NCBI GenBank assembly: GCA_031761405.1
Contig: JASEVX010000017.1
Coordinates: 7,117,668-7,181,667, forward strand
DNA length: 64,000 nucleotides
Direction: 5' to 3'
Origin: Serripes groenlandicus
Taxonomy: Eukaryota; Mollusca; Bivalvia; Cardiida; Cardiidae
Below the pieces are notes generated by a model. It saw only the letters and a program-made list of their open reading frames with translations, made no database searches and was not told the DNA's origin. Every line of letters begins with the position of its first letter. Within the stretch, counting starts at the first letter, position 1. Below are positions 20,597-30,274 of the stretch, piece after piece. A program made the position numbers and the translations under genes.

Positions 20597-23482
20597 TTAG
20601 CGAACAACTCGCTGAGAAGCCACAAGGGGACCCAGAGAGAACAAGTTATCTGACTGACTAGCCATAGAACGTAAGTAGAAAGACGAAAAGGTAGATTGCG
20701 ACTTCCATACTGCCGCTTGAAGAATCTCTTCAAGAGGAACATTATTAGAGAATGCCCAACTTGTAGAGAGAGCTCTAACCTCGTGCGGACGAATCCGCAG
20801 AAACGAGAGATCTCGACTAGACAGGTCTTTATAAGCTAATTTTATAGTAATAGATATCCAGCGGGAAATAGATGCCGCCGAAATATCTTTACAACCTATA
20901 AGAGGAAGAAATAACCTCTTTCTCCGACCCCGAGTCCCTTCAACTCTCTTAAGATAATGCTTAAGAGACCTAACGGGACAAAGGGTTCTGTCGGAATCAG
21001 AAGGACCACAGGTCGCCGAAAGGCTGGGAACTGTGATCGGCGAAGGTGAAACCGAAGGTAACTGGTTTTTAGCCAGGAACCCCGGTTGACAGAGTAGAGT
21101 AAAAGAGCCATCAGACTCATTGAATCTGATGTGCCCTGTTTCTACAGAAAGAGCATGTAATTCGCTCCTTCGACGAGCTGTAGCGAAAGCTAAAAGAAAG
21201 ACGGTTTTATAAGTTAGAAACTTTAAAGACGCCGATACTAGAGGCTCGTATGGAGCTCTAGTAAGCGACCAAAGGACGCAAGACAAATCCCATTTTGGAG
21301 TTAAACTCCTACAAACGGGTTTCTCTAATTCGAACGAGCGTATAAGTTCCGAGAGAAACGGATTTGAACCGATACTCTCTCCCCCAATGAACTTAAACGT
21401 GTTCGATAACATAGAACGGTAGCCTTTCACCGTACTAATTGCCAGTTGTTTTTCTTCGAAAAGAAAAAGAAGGAAATCGGCAATCCGAGTTACAGAGGGA
21501 CACTCCGGATTGACCGACCTTGTACCACACCAATCTGAGTAAACTCTCCACTTGGAATCATAAACGATTCTAGTGGATCGTCTTCTTGATTGTGCGATAC
21601 GAGAGGCAACTTTTTGAGAAAAGTTTCTCTCTCGGACAGAACGCTTGATAATGTCCAGGCGTGAAGATGTAGCATTGCCAGGTTGGGATGAAGACGCCGA
21701 CCTGGTTGCTGAAACAGTACGTCTTCTCGAATAGGAAGTCGTATTGGATTTGCCGAGAGGCAGGCCAGGAGGTCGCTGAACCACGACCTCTGGGGCCAAC
21801 AGGGTGCTATCAACAGTATTTTGCACTGTTGCGAGCGAAGAACCTTTTGAAGTACGATCGGAACCAGTATGAACGGGGGAAACGCATACCCGAACAGGAG
21901 GTTCCAATCGAGGGTCAGTGCGTCCACTGCCCAAGCTGCAGGATCGTACATCGGGGATACATAAAGTGGCAGCCGATGATTGACTCTGGTGGCGAAAAGA
22001 TCCACCAGGGGTGTCCCGATCCGCATGAACACTGAGTTCAACACACTCTGATTCAATGTCCATTCCGCCGGAAGAATTTTGTTCTGGCGGGATAGACTGT
22101 CTGCTAAGACATTTAGACGACCTGGGACGTGTTTTACTAGAAGTACTAACGACGTCGCCTGACACCAAAGGAGTAACTTCCAAGTCTCTAAAAAGAGAAG
22201 ATGGGAGTGCGTTCCTCCTTGCCTGCGAATGTACGACACAACAGTAGTATTGTCCGTCGACAACAAAACAGTTTTGTTCGCAACGGAGGCAGCGAACTGA
22301 TTGAGGGCTAGCAGGACTGCCCTCAGTTCCAAGTTGTTTATGTGAAAACACTTCTCCTCCTCTGTCCACATGCCCTGGGCTGTTAGGCCCTGCGGCTCTA
22401 AATGAGCTCCCCAACCCGCAGCACTGGCATCTGTAAATAGGTACAGATCCGGAGGTGGTGTGAGTAAGGGTACCCCTTTCTGATAGATTAACGGATCCAG
22501 CCACCACCGAAGGTGGGACTTGAAGAAATCCGTCAGAGCTATCTCCTGATCCAGTGAGTCCACAGACGGACGCCACCGGGACAGAAAAAGAAACTGAAGG
22601 GGTCGCATGTGGAGCCTTCCTAGAAAGACTAGGTCGGCTGCTGCACTCAGGGAACCCAGAAGTGACAGCATGGATCGGGCTGTTACCGCAGCCTGATCCA
22701 GAGCGAGACCGATTTTCTGTAACAGAGAATTGACTCTGTCCGAAGGTACTTGAATTACCGCTAAGTCGGTGAGAAACGTCATACCCACGAACGTGAACCT
22801 CTTTGACGGAATTAATTCCGACTTCTGCGTGTTGGGTATTAAACCCAATCGCAGAATGGTCCGCCAGGCTAGGGACAGATCGTGAAGTAAAAGTACACGA
22901 TCCGTCCTGTGGAGAAGCCAATCGTCGAAGTATTGAAGAAGTTGGGGTCCTTTCCTGCGAAGGAAGGCTCCCACAGTACTGATTATCTTCGTAAACACTC
23001 GAGGGGCGGACTTGAGGCCGAAGGGAAGAGCCCTGAATTGGAACACTTCTCCCTCTATCACAAACCGAAGGTATTTCCTCGAGGAGGATGCGATCGGGAT
23101 GTGATAATAGGCGTCTGTTAGATCTAGAGAGACCGCCCAGTCGCCTTTCCGAATTGCTACTCGGATGGAGCGGGTCGACTCCATTTTGAATTTCTCGACC
23201 GGAATCAATAGATTTAGCGCAGATAAATCTATAACCGGTCTCCACCTGCCGTCTTTCTTCGGAACAAGAAAAAGACGGCTGTAGAAACCCCGAGAATTGG
23301 GGTTGAGAACCCTCTCTATGGCATTCTTTTTCAGAAGTGATGAAATCACTTCCGACATGGCCGGATGACGTGACGACATGTCGATCGGCACGCCTGTCAG
23401 AGGAGGGGGGGAAATGAAGGGAATCAGATACCCTTCCTGTATCACAGATAAAATCCAACGATCCTCTGTGATACTTTCCCAC
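20597..23482 (-). CDS. DIRS tyrosine recombinase ORF (YR), with long frame-shifted overlap on RT
   Basis: The 961-codon frame is open from 23482 to TAA at 20597. The recognisable recombinase is its last ~347 residues (from about 21640): a SAM-like core-binding region (residues ~640-720) and a catalytic domain with Arg in FATARRRSELHAL (~770-772), HEVR (H900, R903), W926 and the nucleophile Tyr in FSSFYLR (Y936). It would integrate the circular DNA intermediate. The first ~610 residues are read from the RT gene in the -1 frame and look like low-complexity S/R/P sequence; whether they are translated is unknown. The true start may be internal, or the domain may be reached by frameshifting from RT. 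The DIRS-1 prototype also has overlapping YR and RT frames. Confidence 0.88.
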   Translation of the reverse strand: MGKYHRGSLDFICDTGRVSDSLHFPPSSDRRADRHVVTSSGHVGSDFITSEKECHREGSQPQFSGFLQPSFSCSEERRQVETGYRFICAKSIDSGREIQNGVDPLHPSSNSERRLGGLSRSNRRLLSHPDRILLEEIPSVCDRGRSVPIQGSSLRPQVRPSSVYEDNQYCGSLPSQERTPTSSILRRLASPQDGSCTFTSRSVPSLADHSAIGFNTQHAEVGINSVKEVHVRGYDVSHRLSGNSSTFGQSQFSVTENRSRSGSGCGNSPIHAVTSGFPECSSRPSLSRKAPHATPSVSFSVPVASVCGLTGSGDSSDGFLQVPPSVVAGSVNLSERGTLTHTTSGSVPIYRCQCCGLGSSFRAAGPNSPGHVDRGGEVFSHKQLGTEGSPASPQSVRCLRCEQNCFVVDGQYYCCVVHSQARRNALPSSLFRDLEVTPLVSGDVVSTSSKTRPRSSKCLSRQSIPPEQNSSGGMDIESECVELSVHADRDTPGGSFRHQSQSSAATLCIPDVRSCSLGSGRTDPRLEPPVRVCVSPVHTGSDRTSKGSSLATVQNTVDSTLLAPEVVVQRPPGLPLGKSNTTSYSRRRTVSATRSASSSQPGNATSSRLDIIKRSVRERNFSQKVASRIAQSRRRSTRIVYDSKWRVYSDWCGTRSVNPECPSVTRIADFLLFLFEEKQLAISTVKGYRSMLSNTFKFIGGESIGSNPFLSELIRSFELEKPVCRSLTPKWDLSCVLWSLTRAPYEPLVSASLKFLTYKTVFLLAFATARRRSELHALSVETGHIRFNESDGSFTLLCQPGFLAKNQLPSVSPSPITVPSLSATCGPSDSDRTLCPVRSLKHYLKRVEGTRGRRKRLFLPLIGCKDISAASISRWISITIKLAYKDLSSRDLSFLRIRPHEVRALSTSWAFSNNVPLEEILQAAVWKSQSTFSSFYLRSMASQSDNLFSLGPLVASQRVVR

Positions 23483-23541
23483 TCCTCCGTGAAAAATGAC
23501 AGGCGGCCCCCGACTGCAATCTCCGACCTTGGGATTGTCAT
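21490..23541 (-). CDS. DIRS reverse transcriptase / RNase H / methyltransferase-like ORF
   Basis: 683 residues starting 17 bases after the gag stop codon. RT motifs: VIDLSALNLLI (103-113), SLDLTDAYYHIP (138-149, with Asp), LPFGLKSAP (172-180) and the catalytic YFDD (204-207). RNase H follows: FTDASAAGWG (D371), E405, D430 and a NVLADSLSR end (D481). Residues ~508-592 (DLFATR..., YAFPPFILV, LLIAPCWPQRSWF) correspond to the region described in DIRS elements as a Dam-like methyltransferase domain; that assignment is from memory. All catalytic acids are present, so the polyprotein looks functional. It would copy the element RNA into DNA with priming rules unlike LTR elements. It overlaps the YR frame by 1,993 bases. 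Confidence 0.93.
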   Translation of the reverse strand: MTIPRSEIAVGGRLSFFTEEWESITEDRWILSVIQEGYLIPFISPPPLTGVPIDMSSRHPAMSEVISSLLKKNAIERVLNPNSRGFYSRLFLVPKKDGRWRPVIDLSALNLLIPVEKFKMESTRSIRVAIRKGDWAVSLDLTDAYYHIPIASSSRKYLRFVIEGEVFQFRALPFGLKSAPRVFTKIISTVGAFLRRKGPQLLQYFDDWLLHRTDRVLLLHDLSLAWRTILRLGLIPNTQKSELIPSKRFTFVGMTFLTDLAVIQVPSDRVNSLLQKIGLALDQAAVTARSMLSLLGSLSAAADLVFLGRLHMRPLQFLFLSRWRPSVDSLDQEIALTDFFKSHLRWWLDPLIYQKGVPLLTPPPDLYLFTDASAAGWGAHLEPQGLTAQGMWTEEEKCFHINNLELRAVLLALNQFAASVANKTVLLSTDNTTVVSYIRRQGGTHSHLLFLETWKLLLWCQATSLVLLVKHVPGRLNVLADSLSRQNKILPAEWTLNQSVLNSVFMRIGTPLVDLFATRVNHRLPLYVSPMYDPAAWAVDALTLDWNLLFGYAFPPFILVPIVLQKVLRSQQCKILLIAPCWPQRSWFSDLLACLSANPIRLPIREDVLFQQPGRRLHPNLAMLHLHAWTLSSVLSERETFLKKLPLVSHNQEDDPLESFMIPSGEFTQIGVVQGRSIRSVPL

Positions 23542-23557
23542 AGAGAGGAGCGAATCC

Positions 23558-26323
23558 CTAGGGCTGCGGCTTCGGGTTCGTGTTAACTCTAGCGGGCTGC
23601 CGATGCTTAGTACCCTGATAAGGGCGCTTCGGTTTAGCCGCTTTTTGACCCGTGGAAGGGGTTTGTTTAGGTTGAAAACCTTTTACATCCCGTTTTGGCT
23701 TCTTTGCTGGGTTGGGTTTCTTAGAAGTACCCACATTCGCAGAATACGCTGAACGTTTCTGGCCCTGCGCAAAAGCCTTAGCTGCGTTCGCCGAAAGGCG
23801 TCGAGACTGTTCTGACGCATCAGCAACCGTCACTGCAGCAATCCTTCCATCAAAGAGTTGTTTCGACTCCAATGGTGCGGCCCTCAGGCTGTCCTTGCTA
23901 GCCGTTAGCAATGAGTTAGGAGCAGCTAGCACTGCGTCCCTCCTCATGGACAGTATCTCTGTGGCGGTCTGAAGATTCAGTGCCATGAGATGCCTGTTGC
24001 CTGTGTCGAAAGCTTCGAGAATTCTGTTAGCCCCTAGGCTAGAGACATTCTCCTCTTTTAACAATAAAGACAGAGCGACTGCGAAATGGTTGTCATGAGA
24101 TGACACCATTACACCCAGTCTTGCTCTGGCCTCCCACTTCTCTAGAGTCTTAGTAGAGACTTGAACAGAAGCGGGTGCAGTTAACCCCAGTTTAGCTGCA
24201 TCCCCGTCTAAAGCTGGCACTTTGACAGGGAAGAACTCCTTAGACGTAGAATACGCTTTAGGATTGACCCATTCCTTAGAAATGGGTACTGGGACCGACC
24301 AGCCTGACGGTAAAGCCTCTAGAGACCTGGTCGACTGCAATTGGTCTAACAACCTGCCCAAGTTGTTAGCTTGAGGAAGTAATTGCACTGGCGTAAAAGC
24401 CTGTACATTAAGCTCCTCTAGGCTCGAAAGGTTTTTCCGACGTGGGGGAGCGTCAACCTTAGGGCATAACGTATTCGGCACCACCCGAAATACTTCGTCA
24501 ATAGCCTGCTGAAAAGACCAACGCTCTGCAGCTGGCTCCTCATCGGAAGGAGACCTATTTCCCTCATCATCGTTAGACGACGATGTAGGGTTGTGTGTAC
24601 TCCTCTGAGGTTGATCCCTCGGTCTTCCAACCGGTAGATCAATGTCCGACTCAGACATGGATAATTCAGAATAATCCATGTTCTGCCGAAGATTTTGTGA
24701 AGCAGGCCCCCTCTCCGCAGCAGAGGGCGGTCGTACAAAATCTTCTGCCGGGGCCGAACTAACCGTATGGGACGGTTTCGGCCTCTCGTTCACAGAATAA
24801 CGCAATGTATTCTGATCCCGAGGTTGCCTATAATCGGACTGCCTATCAAGTAGGTGTCCCCCCGGGCGCAGTGAATTCCCATGAGATGGGTAATGCTGAT
24901 CCCGGTAGGCTGTTGAACTCTGTCTAACACCTAACGGTTCCATATGATGGACCGGTGGCTGGTATTGAGGAGCAGCATATTGTCTTGCGACATACACTGT
25001 CCCTCCAGGGGAAGAAAAAGATTTTTCGTAACCCCCATACCCGATGGTAGACAGAGGAATAACCGAACCCGGTGCAACACCAGGGTTAAAATTATTCTGA
25101 TTCTGTAGTGGAGCAGAGATCGATCGATAATTAGAATCGATTCGGTCTATCACCACAGAACCCGTGCCTTGACGCGCCATGTGTACATAGTCGTCTGGCA
25201 GTGTAGACGAGGCATTGAAAAATGCCCCACTACTCGGTTGGCCTGTGTTTACATAAGACACTGGTGTTTGTGTCGTATTCACAGGCGTGACCGATTGGCC
25301 CGTAGCACCATAACGAAATGGGCTACTGACCTGATGCGGCATGTCTCCATGCGCGCGATTTTTGTCAGTCGTCGAATCAATTAAGATAGTCTGACTGACA
25401 GGATGAATCGGTGCTACACGATCAACCTTTTGCCTGGCTGGGTCCTTGCAATCGGACCTTTGCCCTGTCGCATCACCGATATGTGAGCGACTACCTGGTC
25501 TAGTCATGGCAACGTGACTGACTGGCCCAGTCCAGTCCAACCCGGACTGACTGGTGACAGGTCGCGTCATTATCAAATGACTCCTCTCCGGTTGCCCGGT
25601 GACCTGACGTGCCTCGGTATTTGGGTTTTGTTGCTCAGCCCAACAAAACCCAGGTTGACTATGCATAGGCAGGAGTGAAGCTGCACTATACAAAGTCTCC
25701 GGAATACTACGTCCACCAACGTAAGTAACCGGTACTCTGCAGCCGTCCGAAGACCGCTGTAGCTCAGAGTATGGTGTCGACTTGGTACAACTCATGCGGT
25801 TATCCCGGAAAGCTACCAAAGGCACTCCTTCTTTCGAAGGCCCAGCCCTGACACCAGGCGACAGATGGTGAGGTTCAGCGGTTAAATGATCCAGCTGAGC
25901 ATTTTCCCCGCTGTTTCCGTACGGTTTCTGAAGTTTCCCGACGGAGTAACTCTCACCCAAAGCTACCATCCGAATTTCCTCAGCGCGCGGAAAAACGGCT
26001 GTGTTGAGCGGAGAAGAAGGCTCAGCATCGCCCTTCGACTCGCTCAACACCGTTGCAGAGTCCGGTTGGGAGAACCCCTCGAACTCTGCCTCACTCGATG
26101 AAGATAAAGGCACCCTCTTAGGGGTCTTCTTTATCTTCCTGCTTTTACGAGTCTTACTCCGCACGACCTTTTTCCAAACGGAAATAGGCCATGTCGAGCA
26201 GTACTCGCAAGGTGAAGCCTGTGTGCATTTGGTGCACACAACGCAGGTCGGATGTGAATCCCATAGGTGTACAGCATGACCACATGGGCTCCGCATCCCT
26301 TCACCAGTAATTGACATTGACAT
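23558..26323 (-). CDS. DIRS gag-like ORF1
   Basis: 921 residues. The N-terminus carries a Cys/His cluster (C14, H16, H24, C27, C30, C33, C39, C42) that could bind zinc, followed by a basic KK-x-RSKTRKSRKIKK stretch. The middle (about 150-550) is long, low-complexity and rich in S, T, P, Q. A better ordered part near residues 620-840 contains RLGVMVSSHDNHFAVALSLLL, typical of DIRS ORF1 proteins, and the C-terminus is Lys/Pro-rich and basic. It presumably packages the element RNA. It is the first ORF of the element, after a ~480-bp leader beyond the terminal repeat; a second ATG two codons downstream is also possible. Confidence 0.85.
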   Translation of the reverse strand: MSMSITGEGMRSPCGHAVHLWDSHPTCVVCTKCTQASPCEYCSTWPISVWKKVVRSKTRKSRKIKKTPKRVPLSSSSEAEFEGFSQPDSATVLSESKGDAEPSSPLNTAVFPRAEEIRMVALGESYSVGKLQKPYGNSGENAQLDHLTAEPHHLSPGVRAGPSKEGVPLVAFRDNRMSCTKSTPYSELQRSSDGCRVPVTYVGGRSIPETLYSAASLLPMHSQPGFCWAEQQNPNTEARQVTGQPERSHLIMTRPVTSQSGLDWTGPVSHVAMTRPGSRSHIGDATGQRSDCKDPARQKVDRVAPIHPVSQTILIDSTTDKNRAHGDMPHQVSSPFRYGATGQSVTPVNTTQTPVSYVNTGQPSSGAFFNASSTLPDDYVHMARQGTGSVVIDRIDSNYRSISAPLQNQNNFNPGVAPGSVIPLSTIGYGGYEKSFSSPGGTVYVARQYAAPQYQPPVHHMEPLGVRQSSTAYRDQHYPSHGNSLRPGGHLLDRQSDYRQPRDQNTLRYSVNERPKPSHTVSSAPAEDFVRPPSAAERGPASQNLRQNMDYSELSMSESDIDLPVGRPRDQPQRSTHNPTSSSNDDEGNRSPSDEEPAAERWSFQQAIDEVFRVVPNTLCPKVDAPPRRKNLSSLEELNVQAFTPVQLLPQANNLGRLLDQLQSTRSLEALPSGWSVPVPISKEWVNPKAYSTSKEFFPVKVPALDGDAAKLGLTAPASVQVSTKTLEKWEARARLGVMVSSHDNHFAVALSLLLKEENVSSLGANRILEAFDTGNRHLMALNLQTATEILSMRRDAVLAAPNSLLTASKDSLRAAPLESKQLFDGRIAAVTVADASEQSRRLSANAAKAFAQGQKRSAYSANVGTSKKPNPAKKPKRDVKGFQPKQTPSTGQKAAKPKRPYQGTKHRQPARVNTNPKPQP

Positions 26324-26807
26324 AATTCAAAAATACTCACCAAACAGGAAATAATCCGTTATATAATCCGTTTATAATCCGTTTTAGTATATATATCCAC
26401 ACTACGGTGACACCGGCAGTTTGGACACGTAAATTGAAAATAAATTTGTTTCAAATTTTTTTCACAAATATTGAAATAGGACAGTCAACAATTCATACAG
26501 CAATAGTTAAAGTACTATCGCTAACAGGGTAGGGAAAAAGTATTGAAAACAGCAAGACTTCCGCACCCGAAGACGGTAACTGAAATTAGCGGGTGGGGTA
26601 AACCACGTGCTTCTCAGCGTATCGTCTGCTACAAAACAATAAATACAGCAATAAAGTAAATAATTTACGGCTGTGACGTTAATGTAGACAAAATATCTTT
26701 GGACAATTAAATGTTTATAAGGCAGGGCCTTATGAAACAAAAGAGTTAATTGGAAGAAGAAAATAATAATATAAATTTTTCTTATCGACTACTCCGGTGA
26801 ATCCAAA
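26324..26807 (-). other. DIRS 5' leader
   Basis: AT-rich non-coding DNA between the terminal repeat and ORF1. It presumably holds, together with the repeat, the promoter of the element. No distinct motif could be assigned. Confidence 0.5.
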
Positions 26808-26956
26808 AATGAAAAGTGACTACCCGCTCACGTGCGCGCCTGTACTTCCGGGCGGCCGTGTATGTCACGGATACGTGAGGGATATGCTAACGTGGGCGTT
26901 TTTTTTGGATAATTAAGGTGTATAGAGATGATATATCAGGTATTAAATGACTGGTA
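26808..26956 (-). repeat. DIRS inverted terminal repeat, 5' side of the element
   Basis: Identical in 149 of 149 positions to the reverse complement of 20121-20269. The next 20 bases (26957-26976) differ from the other end, as DIRS ends do, and are mirrored in the internal complementary region. Confidence 0.95.
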
Positions 26957-27209
26957 ATGTATTTTTGATATAAAAACATGACTTTAACTGTAATTTCTGG
27001 AAAAATTGAAACTATTACTCTGACAGGGGCGTAGCTTGGCAATAATCAATGTGCAGGCCGTCTCGTGAGAAAATCAACATTGTAAAGTAGAATATTGCTC
27101 ATTTTCTCCAACAATGCAGATGTCTAAGACCACACTGGTCCTATATCGATCATCTGATGCCCTAGAATCGTCAACAGAAGTCAAAATGTTCGTCTTCTCT
27201 ATTCTCAAA

Positions 27210-28068
27210 TACAAGAGGGCTATGGTGGCCTGAGTAACGCAATGATTTGCCATGCCAACCACAACAACTCTTTTTTTGTTCCAAATCAATCAATATAACC
27301 CGAAGGAAAACAGAAAGATACTTTCGGAGGAGAAATATATAGCCGATTGCGACAATTTTTCAGTCATCGCGAAGGCCAGTTCACCAATCCATGTGTTTCT
27401 CACACCAGTACTCCGCACCAACATTCTTTCCCCAAAACTGGCTAAAGGAACATTTCTGTGAATTTGTTTCGAAATTTGGACAATGGTTTGGGAGTATTGG
27501 AATAATTTGAACACTTTTGGTTGAGGGCAAACCTTTGACATTTGTGTGCAATTATTTTGAAATTGGGCCAGTGGAGATGTTGTGAAGCGGAACAGTCTTA
27601 ACCCTTTTCCACATACATCAATTTTGCAGCAGACGACTTTAAAAACATACCTATTTTTTTTAAAAATCCCTTTAAATGAAAGTACAATAATTGAATAGAA
27701 TTGAAAACATGGTGACAAAAGGGCTCGTTTTGAGCAATTTCTCCTTTTGTCAGGATGTTTTCAAAAAGTCGTCTGCTGCAGATGCGTCAGAATACGTCCA
27801 TAGGTGAGAAAAGGTTAACCCATTCCCTCATGCAGACACAAGATACTTTCTGACACCTCTATAGCAGACACTATTAGACAGTCGTCTGCTGCAGATATGT
27901 TGGAAAGGAAAGGAAACAAGTGAGTTGATGGCTACCTTGGAAGCATTCCCGAGAACTTATTTTTTTTTAAATCCAACCAGTTGTTTCAGACAAGAAGATT
28001 TGAGGAGACGGACTGACGGTGAGTGATCACAATAGCTCACCCTAAAAACTTCATGCTCAGGTGAGGTT
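27210..28068. repeat. Copy of the GGGC-TATGGTGGCC / GGTGAG repeat with nested MITEs
   Basis: The head at 27211 (ACAAGAGGGCTATGGTGGCC) and the tail near 28020-28068 (GATCACAATAGCTCACC... CTCAGGTGAG) match the ends of the 3313-5607 array element. A MITE (27598-27818), a second MITE part (27815-27905) and a SINE-like scrap (27365-27445) lie inside. Confidence 0.55.
27598..27818 (+). mobile_element. TTAA MITE
   Basis: 221 bp with TTAA at both ends and the central hairpin present. The right TTAA is shared with the truncated copy that follows (27815-27905). Confidence 0.85.
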
Positions 28069-28266
28069 ACAAGGTTTAATTCTTTCCTTTTTAGAACTGA
28101 CTTTTGAATAAACTAAATACATTGTAATTGTTTAAAATACTTTTTATTGATCTTTAATCTAATAATTAATTATGTTTTACAAATGAAACTGAAGAAAAAC
28201 AACAACAACAAAAGAAAAGCAGTGACAAAGGCAGGTTTATCATAAATTGTGTCCTGTTATTTTTGT

Positions 28267-28784
28267 TTAACTCTTTCCCACATTCAGACATATATTAATC
28301 CTTTCCCTCATATAGCCGCTTTCCGGTGCCTCTGCAGCAGACGGCTTTTTGAAAACATCCTGACAAAAGGAGAAATTGCTCAAAACGAGCCCTTTTGTCA
28401 CCATGTTTTCAATTCTATTCAAACATAAAAACGAAAACATAGTGACAAAAGAAGAAATTGAAATGCTCAAAACAAGCAATTACTCCTTTTGCCGCAATGT
28501 TTTCCACTTTTAGTCTTAGGTTATCCATTCAATTATAGAGATGTTTTATTTTTTGACAAAATATGTTCAAAGTCATCTGCTGCAGAATTGTTGTATGAGG
28601 GAAAGGGTTAATGCATCTGTAACAGACATTTTTATTAAAATATTGTGACAAAAGAAGAAATTCTTTTACCAAAATGTTTTCAATTCTATCCCAAAAAATA
28701 TCTTCAGTCCTGGAGATTTTCCATATGTTTGCCCAGATGAATTTTGCATAGTCATTTGCTGCAAAATCTGGTATGTGGGAAATG
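28267..28784 (-). mobile_element. TTAA MITE interrupted by another copy
   Basis: The outer copy begins TTAACTCTTTCCCACATTCAG, is broken at 28295 and resumes at 28608 with TTAATGCATCTGTAACAGAC. Removing the inner copy with one TTAA restores the family order. Confidence 0.75.
28295..28611 (-). mobile_element. TTAA MITE nested in an older copy
   Basis: 317 bp, flanked by TTAA on both sides within the outer element. It is longer than usual because the GTGACAAAA...GAAATTG arm is duplicated inside. Confidence 0.85.
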
Positions 28785-28859
28785 GAAAATAACCCTATTT
28801 TCTTTCCCAAAAAGGTACAGCTCTCAACAAAAATTTGCCAGAAGAAAATCTTTTCCACA

Positions 28860-29755
28860 AAAGCTGAAAAGCATTACTGACAAATGAGAAGAGGATAAAA
28901 CACAACAGAACCATATACACACAATGAAATGAATAAATTAGGAGTAACTGATTATTTAATTTATCATTTATGCATTATTATACAGCTTTGTGATATAAAC
29001 ACATCATTAACTCATTACTTCTGTAATAAAACACTCCTTACAATCATATTGGAACATTTTCTTCCATCCTTTACGTATTACTTAATACAATATAGTTAAC
29101 TAGCTTTCTGCCTAGAATATATCAAAGGAAAGAAACAAATTACATCTGGAAAATTATAAGTATGTTGTTTGGGTTGTGTTGAAAACATTGTGAGAAAAGG
29201 AGAATTTTCTAATTCAGAGCAATTTCTCCTTTCCCCACTTTGTATGCAAAATCTGTCTGTTACTGAAGCATCACTATGTGAATAGGTTCAGTAACTTTCT
29301 GAAAAGCCTAAATGATGAAAACTGAGTGAAAACACTGGAGTAACAGTTTTGTTTCCTTAGTTTTGAACTATCAGAATTCTATTAATTCTCCGTCTGAAAA
29401 CTAATCAGAGACATGTGTTGATAAAGATCTGTCTGCACGTCCATTATGTCTCATTTCAATATAAACTGTTTATGATAAGTTTCTTGAACACTTCTGTGAG
29501 AGGCTCTCGATCAGTGCAGATGCAGATTAGACCGTGACTTTTACTGAGAAAACAACTGAAGAAGGCAAGAGTGTAAGATATAACACAATGTTGCCTGCCA
29601 ATGTGCCAGCAAGTGAAAGCATAATAAACAAACAGGCACCTGCACCAGAAGAAATGACACAAAAAACGTCTGAAAAATGTCTGTTCGATAAATCCAGGAA
29701 AAGTGAGACATTGAAGCAATCTCTTCTATTCCCAAACAGGCATCCAATATCTGTA
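28860..29755. other. Non-coding interval 3' of the Cas gene
   Basis: It contains a worn MITE at about 29150-29290. A segment at about 29585-29640 (CCAGCAAGTGAAAGCATAAT and AAACAAAC) also occurs at about 49195-49235, so it belongs to a dispersed repeat. No gene is seen. Confidence 0.45.
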
Positions 29756-29982
29756 TTAACCCTTTCCCACATACAATAAATTTGCAGCAGACGACTGAAA
29801 TTATCAATTCCAAAATATAGAAAATCTCTATAAATGATAGTATGAATATTGAATCGAGTTGAAATCTTTGTTGCAAATTGAGAAATTGCTCATTTTGAGT
29901 AATTTCTTCTTTTGCCACAATGTTTTCAAAAGTCGTCTGCTGCAGATGTGTCAAAATAGGTTAACAAGTGGCAAAGGGTTAA
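29756..29982 (+). mobile_element. TTAA MITE
   Basis: 227 bp, TTAA at both ends. A small internal change gives an extra GGTTAAC near the right end. Confidence 0.85.
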
Positions 29983-30274
29983 GGAACCAGAACAGTTGAG
30001 TTAAAACTAGGATTGGTTACAAGATGAAACTGTAGCTGTTATGTATGATAGCCCTTGAATATAAATGAAGACATGAACATACCATAACTAAATATAAATA
30101 TACAGATGGTAGTGAAGTGTCAAAACGGATGATTACACAGCATTATATGCTAGAAAGAACTATTTTCTCCGAATTATGCAGAGCCTGCTATGAAATATAC
30201 AAAGTCTAAGACAATGAAGCAACACTTGACTAGGCAGTGACATGTATGTACAATTTATAACCTGTCTTTACCAT

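Larger units (their letters stand above)
20079..26976 (-). mobile_element. DIRS-type tyrosine-recombinase retrotransposon, apparently complete
   Basis: About 6.9 kb on the minus strand. From its 5' end: terminal repeat (26956-26808), leader, gag-like ORF, RT/RNase H ORF, overlapping tyrosine recombinase ORF, short 3' region, internal complementary region (20413-20317), and 3' terminal repeat (20269-20121) with its extension to 20079. Exact borders are ambiguous by 4-5 bases because of shared A/T runs. No target duplication is seen, as expected for DIRS elements, which integrate a DNA circle by recombinase. All three frames are open and the 149-bp terminal repeats are identical, so the insertion is recent and could be competent. 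It sits 5 bp right of a MITE end. Confidence 0.93.

Noticed and set aside
20596..26343. Many open frames on the opposite strand and in other frames of the DIRS genes
   Set aside because: They run antisense to, or out of frame with, genes with clear motifs and show no homology of their own.
29534..29779. 81-codon plus-strand frame considered as a small gene
   Set aside because: Part of it is repeated near 49195-49235 and its end runs into a MITE terminus, so it is repeat-derived.
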